Under the pieces are notes generated by a model. It was not told the DNA's origin, searched no databases, and worked only from the letters and a program-made list of their open reading frames with translations. From Planctomycetota bacterium (lineage in GTDB: Bacteria > Planctomycetota > Phycisphaerae > UBA1845), in NCBI GenBank assembly GCA_030616775.1, contig JAUWWQ010000042.1, forward strand, positions 1 to 37,890: a stretch of DNA of 37,890 nucleotides, in the 5' to 3' direction. Both the position numbers and the translations under genes were made by a program. This document shows, in pieces, positions 24,436 to 33,561 of the stretch. Numbering within the stretch: position 1 is the stretch's first letter; the number at the start of each line of letters is the position of its first letter.

Positions 24436-25623
24436 ATGGGCCGCGAAGCCAGATTCATCGTGTTAAACGGGGATGAGGCCTTCGGGGCTGAACTGCGCTC
24501 CAAGCTTCTTAAAGTGGAGGGAGTGAAGCTGGTGGCTGAGGTTGAGGAACCGGCACTACTCCTTCAGACGGTCCAGCAATTCCCGGTTGAACTCCTGCTC
24601 GTCAACCTGGACCCGAATCCGGAAGTGGTTCTCCCGATCGTGGGCGACGTTGCCGGTGCCAATCGTGAATTGGCGATCTTCGCCGCGTCGGAATCCACGG
24701 ATGGACAGCTCATTCTCAAGGCCATGCGGATGGGCGTTAAGGAGTTTCTTCCCAAGCCCATCGATACAAAAGCCCTTGAGGAAGCGATCGAAAGGATTGC
24801 CGTAGACCGTGCCGACGCGGCGACACAAGGTAACCTGATAACGATTGTGGGCACCTCCGGCGGCGTGGGTGCCACGATGATCACTACGAATCTGGCGGTA
24901 GAGTTGGCGACGATCACTGGGGGCCAAGTGACGGCCGTTGATCTGGATTACCGGTATGGACAGGTGGCCACGCTGCTGGATGTTGATCCCAAGCATAGCC
25001 TGGCGGACTTGTGCAGTTCACCTGAGACACTCGAGCCACAGGTGATCGGACGAGCCCTGACCAGGCACAATACCGGCTTGCAGGTACTGGGACGACCCAA
25101 TCACCTGGCCGAGGCGGATACGATCACCGCAGCCGCGTGCATGGGGATATTCTCCAGCCTGATTCAGTTTAATGATTATGTGGTCGCGGACGGACCCACT
25201 CGATTCGATGTCAGCGGCAAATCGGTTTTGGCGTTGTCGGATGTGACTCTTCTGGTGGTCCAGCAGATGGTGCCGTGTGTGCGCAACGCGCTGCGCATAC
25301 TCGAGAATATGCGCGATAACGGTTATAACCTGGATCGGGCTAAGCTCATCTGTAACCGTGCAGGGCGCAGCTCGGGCCACCTCTCAGTAAACGACGTCAC
25401 CGAGACGTTGGGGTTGGGGCTGTTCGCTTCCATTCCCGACGACTGGGAAACGGCCAGTGGAGCCATCAATCTCGGAGAGCCACTTCTGGCCTATAGTCCG
25501 AAAAGCAAACTGCGCGTCGCCATCCAGGAAATCGCCGAACGGCTGCACAGCCCCGATTCCCAGACCGATGATAAGGATACGCGTAAACAGAGCCTGATCG
25601 GCCGGATCTTTGCCGCCAGTTGA
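24436..25623 (+). CDS. cpaE: CpaE/TadZ-like pilus-localising ATPase-fold protein
   Basis: 395 residues. The N-terminal 120 are a receiver-like domain (ARFIVLNGDEAFGAELRSKL, later AMRMGVKEFLPKPID). The MinD/ParA-like domain follows from residue 139. Its deviant Walker A is GTSGGVGATMIT, in which both the signature Lys and the P-loop Lys of KGGxGKT are replaced (S and A), so ATP hydrolysis is doubtful. Later parts fit the fold (VTAVDLDYRYGQVATLLDV, VADGPTRFDVSGKSVL). TadZ proteins place the Tad machine at a cell pole. ATG 24436 is preferred over TTG 24424. Confidence 0.88.
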   Translation: MGREARFIVLNGDEAFGAELRSKLLKVEGVKLVAEVEEPALLLQTVQQFPVELLLVNLDPNPEVVLPIVGDVAGANRELAIFAASESTDGQLILKAMRMGVKEFLPKPIDTKALEEAIERIAVDRADAATQGNLITIVGTSGGVGATMITTNLAVELATITGGQVTAVDLDYRYGQVATLLDVDPKHSLADLCSSPETLEPQVIGRALTRHNTGLQVLGRPNHLAEADTITAAACMGIFSSLIQFNDYVVADGPTRFDVSGKSVLALSDVTLLVVQQMVPCVRNALRILENMRDNGYNLDRAKLICNRAGRSSGHLSVNDVTETLGLGLFASIPDDWETASGAINLGEPLLAYSPKSKLRVAIQEIAERLHSPDSQTDDKDTRKQSLIGRIFAAS

Positions 25624-25653
25624 TAGGACCTTGCATAAAACGAGAGTGCGCGG

Positions 25654-27066
25654 ATGTTTGGAAAGAAGATGCCTGGCAACATAGCGGCCCCACCGCGGCC
25701 CCCGCAGGCGCCTAATCCAGCGGCGCCTGTTGCTCCGCCGAAAGCGGCTGCTTCTGCTAAGCCCAGGGCCACCAAAGAGAAGATCGAGCAGTTCAACGCT
25801 TTGAAGATGCGCTTGCATCGCAAGCTCATCGACCAGCTCGACCTGGCCCGCATGACCGGTGACGACGACACCCTGCGTTCCCAGGTCAAGGAGCTGGTTT
25901 CCAACCTGGCGGATCAGGAAAACACGCTGCTCAATTTCAACGAGCGTCAACGGCTGATCAGCGAAGTCCTGGACGAGACCTTCGGCCTGGGGCCGCTCGA
26001 AGTCATCCTCTCCGATCCGGCGATCACCGACATTCTGGTGAACGGCCCCAAGCAGGTCTATGTAGAGCGGCGGGGCGTGCTGGAGCCCACCGAGGTCGAG
26101 TTCCGAGACAACGCCCATCTCATGCACATTATCGACAAGATAGTAAGCGCGGTGGGGCGACGGTGCGACGAAACCTGTCCCCTGGTGGATGCCCGTCTGG
26201 CGGACGGAAGCCGTGTTAATGCGGTGATTCCACCGTTGGCGATCGACGGCCCGAGCATGTCCATCCGCCGGTTCGGAACCGACCCGCTGACCTGGGACGA
26301 TTACATCAGTTACAAGTCTATCACGCCGGAGATGCGAGATTTCCTGGCTGCGTGCGTCAGGTCACGCCTGAACATCCTGGTGGTCGGCGGCACCGGATCG
26401 GGGAAGACCACCCTGCTCAACAATCTATCGAGCTTCATTCCCAACTCCGAGCGGATCGTCACCATTGAAGACGCGGCGGAACTCCAGCTACGCCAGCCCC
26501 ACATGGTCCGTCTCGAGACTCGGCCCGCCAACATCGAGGGGAAAGGTCGGATCGCGGTCCGCGACCTGCTCATCAACAGTCTGCGAATGCGCCCCGACCG
26601 TATCGTGGTCGGCGAGTGCCGCGGGCCGGAGACGTTGGACATGCTCCAGGCCATGAACACCGGTCACGACGGATCCCTCACCACCATACACGCCAATACC
26701 AACCGCGATGCGGTGGCTCGTGTGGAAACGATGGTGATGATGGCCGGGTTCGAGTTGCCCCTCCGAGCGATTCGTCAGCAGTTCGCCTCTGCGATCAACG
26801 TGATCGTGCAGGCCCGGCGGCTTACCGGCGGGTCCCGTAAGGTCGTTGGCGTTACTGAGGTCACGGGGATGGAAGGTGACATGATCACCATGCAGGACAT
26901 TTTCACGTTCGAGCAACTGGGCGTCAGTACTACCGGCAAGGCCTTCGGCCAGTTCATCGCCACCGGAATACGCCCCTCGTTTTTGGATCGCCTCAGGGCA
27001 ACCGGCTGTGAGCTTGCCCAGGAGATGTTCACACGTCGGGTGCTCATGACCGACGAAAGCGAATAG
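25654..27066 (+). CDS. cpaF: Tad secretion ATPase CpaF/TadA
   Basis: A 470-residue hexameric ATPase that powers pilus assembly. The first 45 residues are Pro/Ala-rich linker ([20 protein letters not shown]). The N-terminal domain has [20 protein letters not shown]. The ATPase core has Walker [10 protein letters not shown] (245-253), the Asp box [14 protein letters not shown], Walker B-like [14 protein letters not shown] and the His box LTTIHANT. All catalytic motifs are intact. It lies 30 bases after cpaE and 24 before tadB, in one operon. Confidence 0.97.
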   Translation: MFGKKMPGNIAAPPRPPQAPNPAAPVAPPKAAASAKPRATKEKIEQFNALKMRLHRKLIDQLDLARMTGDDDTLRSQVKELVSNLADQENTLLNFNERQRLISEVLDETFGLGPLEVILSDPAITDILVNGPKQVYVERRGVLEPTEVEFRDNAHLMHIIDKIVSAVGRRCDETCPLVDARLADGSRVNAVIPPLAIDGPSMSIRRFGTDPLTWDDYISYKSITPEMRDFLAACVRSRLNILVVGGTGSGKTTLLNNLSSFIPNSERIVTIEDAAELQLRQPHMVRLETRPANIEGKGRIAVRDLLINSLRMRPDRIVVGECRGPETLDMLQAMNTGHDGSLTTIHANTNRDAVARVETMVMMAGFELPLRAIRQQFASAINVIVQARRLTGGSRKVVGVTEVTGMEGDMITMQDIFTFEQLGVSTTGKAFGQFIATGIRPSFLDRLRATGCELAQEMFTRRVLMTDESE

Positions 27067-27090
27067 ACCCGGTCACCGAGGAATTGTCCG

Positions 27091-28095
27091 ATGACCCTAA
27101 TGGCTATGCTCCCCATCCTGGCTGATACGACTGAGCTCTTGGTCTACGCGCTGCCGATGGTCGGATCGATGCTGCTCTTCTACGGCATTTATCAGGTGAT
27201 TGTGGAGAGCACGTCATCCACCCGCCGGAAGATGCACGAGCGTCTCCGCGGAGAACGCCGTAAACAGGAAAAGGTGACGGAGTCCATCCTGCGGCGCGGC
27301 GCGATGGGCCAGTCCAAGAGCTTCGCCGATGCCGTGATCGGTAAGTTCAAGTTCATCCCCAAGCTGCAAACGCTCCTCGATCAGGCTGACCTTGATTGGT
27401 CGGCCTCGCAGACGATGTTGAACCTCTGCGGGCTTGCACTGCTTACGACCGTCGGCCTGGCGGTGCTGCAAGTCGGTGTTCTGACTGCGATTGCGTGTGG
27501 TGCAGCCGTGATCGCAATGCCGCTTGTGTGGTTGAACTTCAAGCGCAGGCGGCGGATGGCCAAGCTGGCCGGCCAACTACCCGACGTGTTCGAAATGATG
27601 AGCCAGGCACTTCGGGCGGGACACTCGCTTGCCGGGGCCATTCAACTCATCTACGAACAGATGCCGCCGCCCATCGCAACCGAGTTCGCCCAGGTATACC
27701 ACGAGCAAAACCTCGGTGTTAAAGTCGAGGAGGCGTTGCGATCCATGGCCAACCGGATCGATTCCCTCGATGTGCGGTTTTTTGTTACGGCGGTCATGAT
27801 CCAGCGTCAGACCGGTGGTGACCTTGCGGAGGTACTGGACAACATCAGCGGGGTCATCCGCGGACGCATCGAGCTGGCGGGATTGGTACGAGGGTTGACC
27901 GCGGAAGGGCGGCTCTCCGGCTGGGTGCTGTTTGCCCTGCCGGCGATCGTCTTTTTCGCCACCCTGTACCTCAATCCCCAATACGCCCAAGTTCTTTTGG
28001 ACGATCCGCGTGGGCAAATCATGCTAATGGTTGCCCTTGGCATGCAATTGATGGGAATCGCGATGATTCGGTGGATTGTCAATATCAAGGTGTAG
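27091..28095 (+). CDS. tadB: Tad inner-membrane platform protein TadB
   Basis: 334 residues, with GAGGAA before the ATG. It has membrane helices near the N-terminus (MVGSMLLFYGIYQVIV) and in the middle (LCGLALLTTVGLAVLQVGVL), then the T2SSF domain with LPDVFEMMSQALRAGHSLAG and GVKVEEALRSMANRI, and two C-terminal helices (GWVLFALPAIVFFATLYL). This is the normal TadB layout and length. It forms the assembly platform with TadC under CpaF. Confidence 0.95.
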   Translation: MTLMAMLPILADTTELLVYALPMVGSMLLFYGIYQVIVESTSSTRRKMHERLRGERRKQEKVTESILRRGAMGQSKSFADAVIGKFKFIPKLQTLLDQADLDWSASQTMLNLCGLALLTTVGLAVLQVGVLTAIACGAAVIAMPLVWLNFKRRRRMAKLAGQLPDVFEMMSQALRAGHSLAGAIQLIYEQMPPPIATEFAQVYHEQNLGVKVEEALRSMANRIDSLDVRFFVTAVMIQRQTGGDLAEVLDNISGVIRGRIELAGLVRGLTAEGRLSGWVLFALPAIVFFATLYLNPQYAQVLLDDPRGQIMLMVALGMQLMGIAMIRWIVNIKV

Positions 28096-28166
28096 CCGAC
28101 TGACGGTCGACGATTTGGGGCCGCCAACCCGGTTATGGCGTATCTTCACTACTGGGAGTCTCAGGC

Positions 28167-29117
28167 ATGAGCTTGTATCTGCTCGGTGCCATGGTCGTAG
28201 TAAGTATCGTGCTGGTCGTATATGCCTTATGGCCCAGGCCCGACCAGGAGGGCGAGACAATCAAGCGTCGGATGACTGGGCGCAAGGCCCAGGCCCAGGC
28301 CCAGGTCAGAGCGGTTCGTCAAAAGGCGGCTGAATCGGTCGCCAAACGCGTGATGAAGACGGTCGCTCCGATTGCGATTCGGCCGGTCATGAAGCAGGAT
28401 GCGGAGGAGATGTCCAAGCTCCGCATGAGACTGGCGACGGCCGGTTATCATGGCGAAAACGCACCTACAACGTTCCTGGCCAGCAAGACGGTCGTTGCCA
28501 TCTGCTTCGGCGTAGCAGCAGCGGGTTTCGCCTGGGCGAAGGGCTATCCGCTTCCCACTGCAGTCGGCGTCATCATGATCGGGGCCGGGGTGGGTTTTTT
28601 GGCGCCCGACCTATGGCTTAAATCGGGCATCTCCAAGCGCATGGAGCAGATTCGTCACGGCCTGCCCGACACGCTCGACATGCTGGTTATCTCCGTCGAA
28701 TCGGGCCTCGGTCTGGACGCCGCCTTCCAGCGAGTTGGTGAGGAAATGCGCAGTGTCCATCCTGTCCTGGCGGAGGAGCTCCAACTGGTCACACTCGAGG
28801 CCCAGATGGGTATCCCCCGGGCCGAAGCACTGACCAATCTTGCCACCCGGACCGGGCTTGATGAGGTCAGGTCCCTTGTGGCCATCATCAACCAGGCAGA
28901 GCGATTCGGGACCAGCATCGCCCGGGCCTTGCGTAACCAGTCAGACGCCTTGCGCGTCAAGCGTCGCCAGGCCGCCGAGGAACGTGCCCAGAAAACGACG
29001 GTTAAATTGATGGCCCCATTGATTCTGTTCATCTTCCCCGCGATTCTCGTCGTGCTCGCCGGCCCTGCGGCGCTGAAGATGATCGAGACATTGAGCAACA
29101 CTCCCGGCCTGCTGTGA
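28167..29117 (+). CDS. tadC: Tad inner-membrane platform protein TadC
   Basis: 316 residues, starting at ATG 28167 with GGGAG nine bases upstream. It has an N-terminal helix (YLLGAMVVVSIVLVVYALW), a charged stretch, two central helices, then a T2SSF domain (LPDTLDMLVISVESGLGLDA, PRAEALTNLATRTGLDEVRS, AERFGTSIARALRNQS) and a C-terminal helix pair (LMAPLILFIFPAILVVLAG). It is the last recognisable gene of the Tad operon. A small stem GCGGG-TGTG-CCCGC follows right after the stop (29118-29131). Confidence 0.95.
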   Translation: MSLYLLGAMVVVSIVLVVYALWPRPDQEGETIKRRMTGRKAQAQAQVRAVRQKAAESVAKRVMKTVAPIAIRPVMKQDAEEMSKLRMRLATAGYHGENAPTTFLASKTVVAICFGVAAAGFAWAKGYPLPTAVGVIMIGAGVGFLAPDLWLKSGISKRMEQIRHGLPDTLDMLVISVESGLGLDAAFQRVGEEMRSVHPVLAEELQLVTLEAQMGIPRAEALTNLATRTGLDEVRSLVAIINQAERFGTSIARALRNQSDALRVKRRQAAEERAQKTTVKLMAPLILFIFPAILVVLAGPAALKMIETLSNTPGLL

Positions 29118-29203
29118 GCGGGTGTGCCCGCCGCTCCATCCGTCCCAAAATGTGCGGGAAGCGTTGACCCACCTGGGCGACATCGACCACTTCGATTACC
29201 ACC

Positions 29204-30460
29204 ATGCCTGTGGCTTGGGAACTCCGCGTTCGGTACAATAGAGCAGTTGTGCTATGGGACCCTACCTATAAACCATGCTTGCGACCTCTTGAGGCGTTTC
29301 CGGTTTCCGACGCAGACGGTGCGGCGGTGGGGGTATATGACCGCAGCGGGCTGTCTGATGTCTCCTTGACTCTCTCGGGACCCGCACTTCGCGTGATGGG
29401 CCTGATGGACGGTGCAAACACATGCGAGGACATCCGTCGCAAGTTCGTTGCCTCGTACGGCCGCCCGCTTTCGGTCGAAACGCTCCAGGGCATGTTGGAG
29501 CACCTGGAGCGTGCCCATATGCTCGAAGGATCAGGGTTCGAAGCGTACTACCAGTCGCGCCTGAGGGAGTACCGCAGCGCCGGACTGCGTGACATGCCGC
29601 ACGCCGCGGCCCTGGGCATCACCGGCGACTCGGGCGATCCATTTGACGAGATGCTCGCTGATGCAGGACCGATTACCCTGCCTTCTACGGTGCTCGGAGT
29701 TGTCGTTCCACACCTCGATTACCCGCGCGGCAGACCGTGCTATGTGGCAGCCTATGGAATACTCCGTGAACGCCCAACTCCTGACCGCGTGGTTATCCTG
29801 GGGACCAACCACTTCGGTCGATCAACGTCTGTCGTCGCCACTGCCAACGACTTTGTCACGCCCCTGGGTAAGACCCGTACCGATGCGGCGTTGCTTGAGC
29901 GTTTGGAGGTCCAATGCAGCGGCCTGCGAGCCTGTGAGCTGGACCATTTGCGGGAGCACTCTATCGAGTTGCAGGTGATCTGGCTGCAGCACCTCTTCGG
30001 GCCCGACTCGTTCGAGATGGTGCCCGTTCTGTGTCCGGATCCGTGTGGCCAGACAGGAACGGTGTCCTATGAGGAAAGTGGTATTGACTTACGCGACTTC
30101 GCCCTGGCCCTCGGAGAGTTGATCAGAGATGACGGGCGGGACACACTAATTGTGGCTGGAGCGGACTTCAGTCATGTAGGGCCGGCGTTCGGCGATGAGC
30201 GGCCGCTGGACGATGTCTTTCTGGAGGAAGTCCGGCAACGCGACAAACGCGCCTTGGACAAGCTGGCAGTAAACGATCCGACGGCGTTCCTACGCTGTGT
30301 CGCTGAGGAGGAAAACGTCACCCGCATTTGCAGCGCCGGCTGTGTTTTTGCTCTGTCTATCATGCTTCCACAGGCAACGGGCACGGTGTTGCAGTATCAT
30401 CAGGCCGTGGACCAAGCGTCTCAAACGTGCGTGACTTGCGCCGCGGTTGCGTTTACCTGA
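29204..30460 (+). CDS. amrB: AmmeMemoRadiSam system protein B / MEMO1-like protein
   Basis: 418 residues. Residues about 28-110 look like a PqqD-type or winged domain (LRPLEAFPVSDADGAAVGVY, ALRVMGLMDGANTCEDIRRK). The MEMO fold follows, with VPHLDYPRG (H170), ILGTNHFG (H203), the EHSIELQVIWLQ stretch, GADFSHVG (H324) and CSAGC (C376). These match the spacing of human MEMO1 metal ligands H49, H81, H192 and C244. Bacterial members usually sit beside AmrA and a radical-SAM AmrS; neither is present here. The true function is unknown. A TACAAT (29234-29239) inside the first codons hints that a GTG shortly downstream could be the real start. Confidence 0.85.
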   Translation: MPVAWELRVRYNRAVVLWDPTYKPCLRPLEAFPVSDADGAAVGVYDRSGLSDVSLTLSGPALRVMGLMDGANTCEDIRRKFVASYGRPLSVETLQGMLEHLERAHMLEGSGFEAYYQSRLREYRSAGLRDMPHAAALGITGDSGDPFDEMLADAGPITLPSTVLGVVVPHLDYPRGRPCYVAAYGILRERPTPDRVVILGTNHFGRSTSVVATANDFVTPLGKTRTDAALLERLEVQCSGLRACELDHLREHSIELQVIWLQHLFGPDSFEMVPVLCPDPCGQTGTVSYEESGIDLRDFALALGELIRDDGRDTLIVAGADFSHVGPAFGDERPLDDVFLEEVRQRDKRALDKLAVNDPTAFLRCVAEEENVTRICSAGCVFALSIMLPQATGTVLQYHQAVDQASQTCVTCAAVAFT

Positions 30461-30467
30461 GTAAGGT

Positions 30468-31520
30468 ATGAGCGAACATTCGCTGTACCGCAGGATCATT
30501 GCGCAAGAAGCGGGAGCGTGGGCCTCTCCCGTGCGATGGCTTTTGCGCGGGGCCGAGAGCCTCTATGCTCACGCGGTTGCCGTCCGTAACGCCCGTTACG
30601 ATCGCAACGGGGCTCGGATCGTTCTCCCGATCCCCGTCATCAGTGTGGGCAACATTACGGTTGGCGGCACCGGCAAAACACCGTTTGTTATCGAGCTGCT
30701 CAAACGTCTTGACCGCATGGGCTCTAGTCCTGCCGTCGTATCACGTGGATATAAGGCCGGCGAGGGTGAGCCCAATGACGAAGAACGTTTGATCCGGCAG
30801 AGCTGCCCCAGCGTGGTCTGCGTTTCCGATCCGGATCGTGCCCTGGCCGGCCAGGTTGCTCATCGTAGATTCGGAGCGGACGTGATCGTGCTCGACGACG
30901 GGTTTCAACATCGCCGCTTGCACCGCCTGCTGGACATCGTACTTGTCGATGCGACCTGTCCGTTCGGCTTCGACCACTTGCTGCCGCGGGGCTTATTGCG
31001 TGAGCCGGTGGAATCGCTGCGACGGGCCCACGTTGTCGCACTTACCCGTTGTGACCAGGTCTCGCAGGCCGTGCTTTCACGGATCCAGACGCGTCTGCAC
31101 AGCCTGGCGGGTGATGCAGCCCACTTGAAGTGTAGCCACCGTGTCACTTCCGTAGAGGACCTCAGTGGCAACCCCGCGAAGGAACCTCTCGCCGGGAAAC
31201 GGGCCGTTCTTTTCGCTGGGATCGGGCGTCCCCGCACCTTCGCAACCACGGTCCGTTCGTTGGGTGTTGAGGTGGTTGGCGAGCGTTGGTGGGCGGACCA
31301 TCACCGTTACCGGCGTCGTGATATCGAGTCCCTTCTTCAACCTGGGCGTTTCCCGCCGCACGACCTTCTTATCACCACGGAGAAAGACGCTGTAAAGCTT
31401 GTCGCCCTGGGTGAATTCGGTAATGCCCCCATTCTGGTCATCAAAATAGCAATCGATTTCGCGGAAAACGACGGTACAATGCTCCAGACTGTGCTTGAAG
31501 AGACTCTTGGACGGGGCTAG
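30468..31520 (+). CDS. lpxK: Tetraacyldisaccharide 4'-kinase (lipid A pathway)
   Basis: 350 residues. LpxK phosphorylates the 4' position of the lipid A disaccharide at the inner membrane. It shows the N-terminal membrane-associated helix, the P-loop in SVGNITVGGTGKTPF (about residues 59-73), SRGYK, DVIVLDDGFQHRRLHR (conserved DDGFQ with catalytic Asp), LLPRGLLREP and the C-terminal LLITTEKDAVKL. All signature motifs are present. It shows that the organism builds lipid A, hence an outer membrane. It starts seven bases after the MEMO gene stop and is followed six bases later by the next gene, so co-transcription is likely. Confidence 0.95.
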   Translation: MSEHSLYRRIIAQEAGAWASPVRWLLRGAESLYAHAVAVRNARYDRNGARIVLPIPVISVGNITVGGTGKTPFVIELLKRLDRMGSSPAVVSRGYKAGEGEPNDEERLIRQSCPSVVCVSDPDRALAGQVAHRRFGADVIVLDDGFQHRRLHRLLDIVLVDATCPFGFDHLLPRGLLREPVESLRRAHVVALTRCDQVSQAVLSRIQTRLHSLAGDAAHLKCSHRVTSVEDLSGNPAKEPLAGKRAVLFAGIGRPRTFATTVRSLGVEVVGERWWADHHRYRRRDIESLLQPGRFPPHDLLITTEKDAVKLVALGEFGNAPILVIKIAIDFAENDGTMLQTVLEETLGRG

Positions 31521-31526
31521 CCGGGA

Positions 31527-32495
31527 ATGACCCGATCGTATAAGCCGGTAGACCTTACCCAGATCAAGACCTACAGTGCGCGGCGCCGGCACCACAAGTC
31601 CAGCGTCAAAACGATGGCATCACTTCCAGGCCCCGGTGCATCCGCTGCCCAGCTTCTCGATTCGTGGCCTGATTACCTCGGAGTCACGTCGTTTCGACGG
31701 GTGGTCAGCGCAATCGTGGAGGCGGTTCGGCATGATCGCCCGGTTGTCGCCGCCTTTGGAGCTCATGTCCTTAAGGTTGGCTGCGGTCCGATTCTAATCG
31801 ACCTGATACGGCGCGGCATCGTCAAAGCCATATCATGCAATGGGGCCTGCGCGATACACGATGTGGAGCTTGCCACGCTCGGGGAGACCAGCGAGGAGGT
31901 GGCGGACACGATCCATGACGGCACCTTCGGAATGGTCCAGGAGACTCTGGCGTTTTTCGACCGAGTAGCCTCCTTTGCCAGGCGTGAGTCGATCTGCCTG
32001 GGCGCCGCCGTCGGCCGACTGCTTCTCGAAGACCAAACCCCGTATCAGCAGCAGAGCGTGTTCGTGGCCGCACACCAGGCATCTATTCCTGCCTGCGTCC
32101 ACGTAGCCTACGGAACAGACACGGTCCACGTGTCCGGCAACCTGGACGGAGCCGCCCTTGGAGCCGCTTCCATGTACGACTTCCGCCTGATTTGCGATGT
32201 CGTGTCCGATCTCGGAGCTGCGGATGGCTCCAAGGTTGGCGGCGTGTGGCTCAACATCGGCTCCGCGGTCGTCCTGCCGGAGGTGTTTCTCAAGGCTGTC
32301 GCCGTGGCTCGAAACCTGGGGGCGAACCTCGATTGTATGACGACGGCCAACTTCGATATGATCCTCCACTATCGACCGCACCAGAACGTCGTCACGCGGC
32401 CCGTCGCATCGGGTCGCGGCCACGAGATAATCGGCCATCACGAGATTCTCCTCCCGCTGCTAAGGCAGGCTGTGATCGAAGAATTCGCAAGCTGA
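31527..32495 (+). CDS. Deoxyhypusine-synthase-fold protein without the catalytic lysine
   Basis: 322 residues. The pattern fits the deoxyhypusine synthase (DHS) superfamily: FGAHVLKVGCGPILIDLI, then ISCNGACAIHDVELATLG (the family's AGG-x-x-x-D region), TSEEVADTIHDGTFGM, VHVAYGTDTVHVSG and a C-terminal LPLLRQAVIEEF. Where eukaryotic and archaeal DHS carry SWGK with the Lys that forms the enzyme intermediate, this protein has FDMILHYRPHQNV and no Lys. A true hypusine reaction is therefore unlikely; an NAD-linked reaction on another amine is possible. It lies between lpxK and the HAD phosphatase gene in the same operon. Confidence 0.7.
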   Translation: MTRSYKPVDLTQIKTYSARRRHHKSSVKTMASLPGPGASAAQLLDSWPDYLGVTSFRRVVSAIVEAVRHDRPVVAAFGAHVLKVGCGPILIDLIRRGIVKAISCNGACAIHDVELATLGETSEEVADTIHDGTFGMVQETLAFFDRVASFARRESICLGAAVGRLLLEDQTPYQQQSVFVAAHQASIPACVHVAYGTDTVHVSGNLDGAALGAASMYDFRLICDVVSDLGAADGSKVGGVWLNIGSAVVLPEVFLKAVAVARNLGANLDCMTTANFDMILHYRPHQNVVTRPVASGRGHEIIGHHEILLPLLRQAVIEEFAS

Positions 32496-32523
32496 CCGAC
32501 CTTGGAGTCGGTCGTGCAGCAAA

Positions 32524-33384
32524 ATGGTGAAACCAACAGCCGTTTTTCTCGACCGTGACGGAACGATCATCGAAGACCTCGGTTATATCGGTGATCCCGA
32601 CGACGTGCGGCTTATCCCGGGGGCGGCTGAGGCGATCCGCCGAGTCTCCCAGGCCGGATATCTGGTGGTGATCGTGTCCAACCAGTCGGGCGTTGCCCGG
32701 GGTCTGTTCGACGAAGCCGCCTTGTCGCGGGTACACGCCCGGGTCGAAGCGTTGCTCCGGGCTGAAGGGGCCGGCTTGGACGGTGCCTACTACTGTCCCT
32801 ACCTTGACAGCCCCGAGACGAAGGTGGAGGCGTATCGACGCGACAGCGAGCTGCGCAAACCCAACCCCGGTATGCTGCATCAAGCGGCCCGCGATCTGAA
32901 TATCGATTTGTCGCGGTCCTGGATGATCGGTGATTCTCCCAGCGATGTCGAAGCGGGGAGGCGAGCGGGGTGTGAGACCATTCTGATTAATCCGAATGGT
33001 CCAAACGCACGCGACACGAATGTGGCGGCCACGCACAGGGTAAGCAGTCTGGTCGAAGCGGTTGAGCTTCTCGAGTTTGACATGAAACGTGATCACGACG
33101 GAACGGAGAATCCCGTGAACTCCGCGCGAGAGGATCAGGTGATACGAATCCTGGGGCAGATTCGCGACCAGCTTGACCGGGTACAGCGTCAGCAGCGCCA
33201 GCAGGATTTTTCACTTGTGCGATTGTTCGGTGCGCTCTTGCAGATGTTTGCGGTCGTTGCGGCGCTCTGGGGCGTGATAGGTTTATTCGACGAGGAAGCG
33301 GGACCGGCTACGGCGCGATTCGCCCTGGCCTGCTTTCTACAACTGGCTTCGATCAGCGCCTTCGCAATCGACCGATTTCGCTAG
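32524..33384 (+). CDS. HAD phosphatase (GmhB/HisB-N type) fused to a two-helix membrane module
   Basis: 286 residues. The first 175 are a HAD-IIIA phosphatase related to heptose-bisphosphate phosphatase: FLDRDGTI (D10, D12), IVSNQSGVARGLF (motif II), LRKPNPGM (K112) and MIGDSPSDVEAG (motif IV). Of the GmhB zinc loop (CxH...CxC) only C91 remains (CPYLD...ELRKP), so it is a zinc-free variant and substrate cannot be assigned safely. Residues about 187-286 form a separate part: a Gln/Arg-rich coiled coil, then helices at about 231-256 and 263-282. An ATG at 33082 (Met187) could start this part alone. Confidence 0.85.
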   Translation: MVKPTAVFLDRDGTIIEDLGYIGDPDDVRLIPGAAEAIRRVSQAGYLVVIVSNQSGVARGLFDEAALSRVHARVEALLRAEGAGLDGAYYCPYLDSPETKVEAYRRDSELRKPNPGMLHQAARDLNIDLSRSWMIGDSPSDVEAGRRAGCETILINPNGPNARDTNVAATHRVSSLVEAVELLEFDMKRDHDGTENPVNSAREDQVIRILGQIRDQLDRVQRQQRQQDFSLVRLFGALLQMFAVVAALWGVIGLFDEEAGPATARFALACFLQLASISAFAIDRFR

Positions 33385-33439
33385 AGCATTCGTGGTTATT
33401 GTGTAGCGACCCCGAAGACAGCCGCACATGAAGTTGTAG

Positions 33440-33517
33440 CGGCCGGCGCCCCTGCAGGCCGTAGTATCCCGGAAACGTGGTAACTGGCTACGGCCGCCAC
33501 GGGGGCGGCTGCTACGT
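33440..33517. repeat. Palindromic repeat cluster before the HEAT-repeat gene
   Basis: The 177-base gap holds GTAGCGGCCGGCGCCCC near 33437 and a stem TACGGCCGCC-ACGG-GGGCGGCTGCTA (33490-33515), both of the GTAGC...GCTAC type scattered between genes here. No gene is visible in the gap. Confidence 0.5.
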
Positions 33518-33561
33518 AAAAACGAAGCCTGCTGTAGCTCTATCAGCGGACGCCGGGAGCG

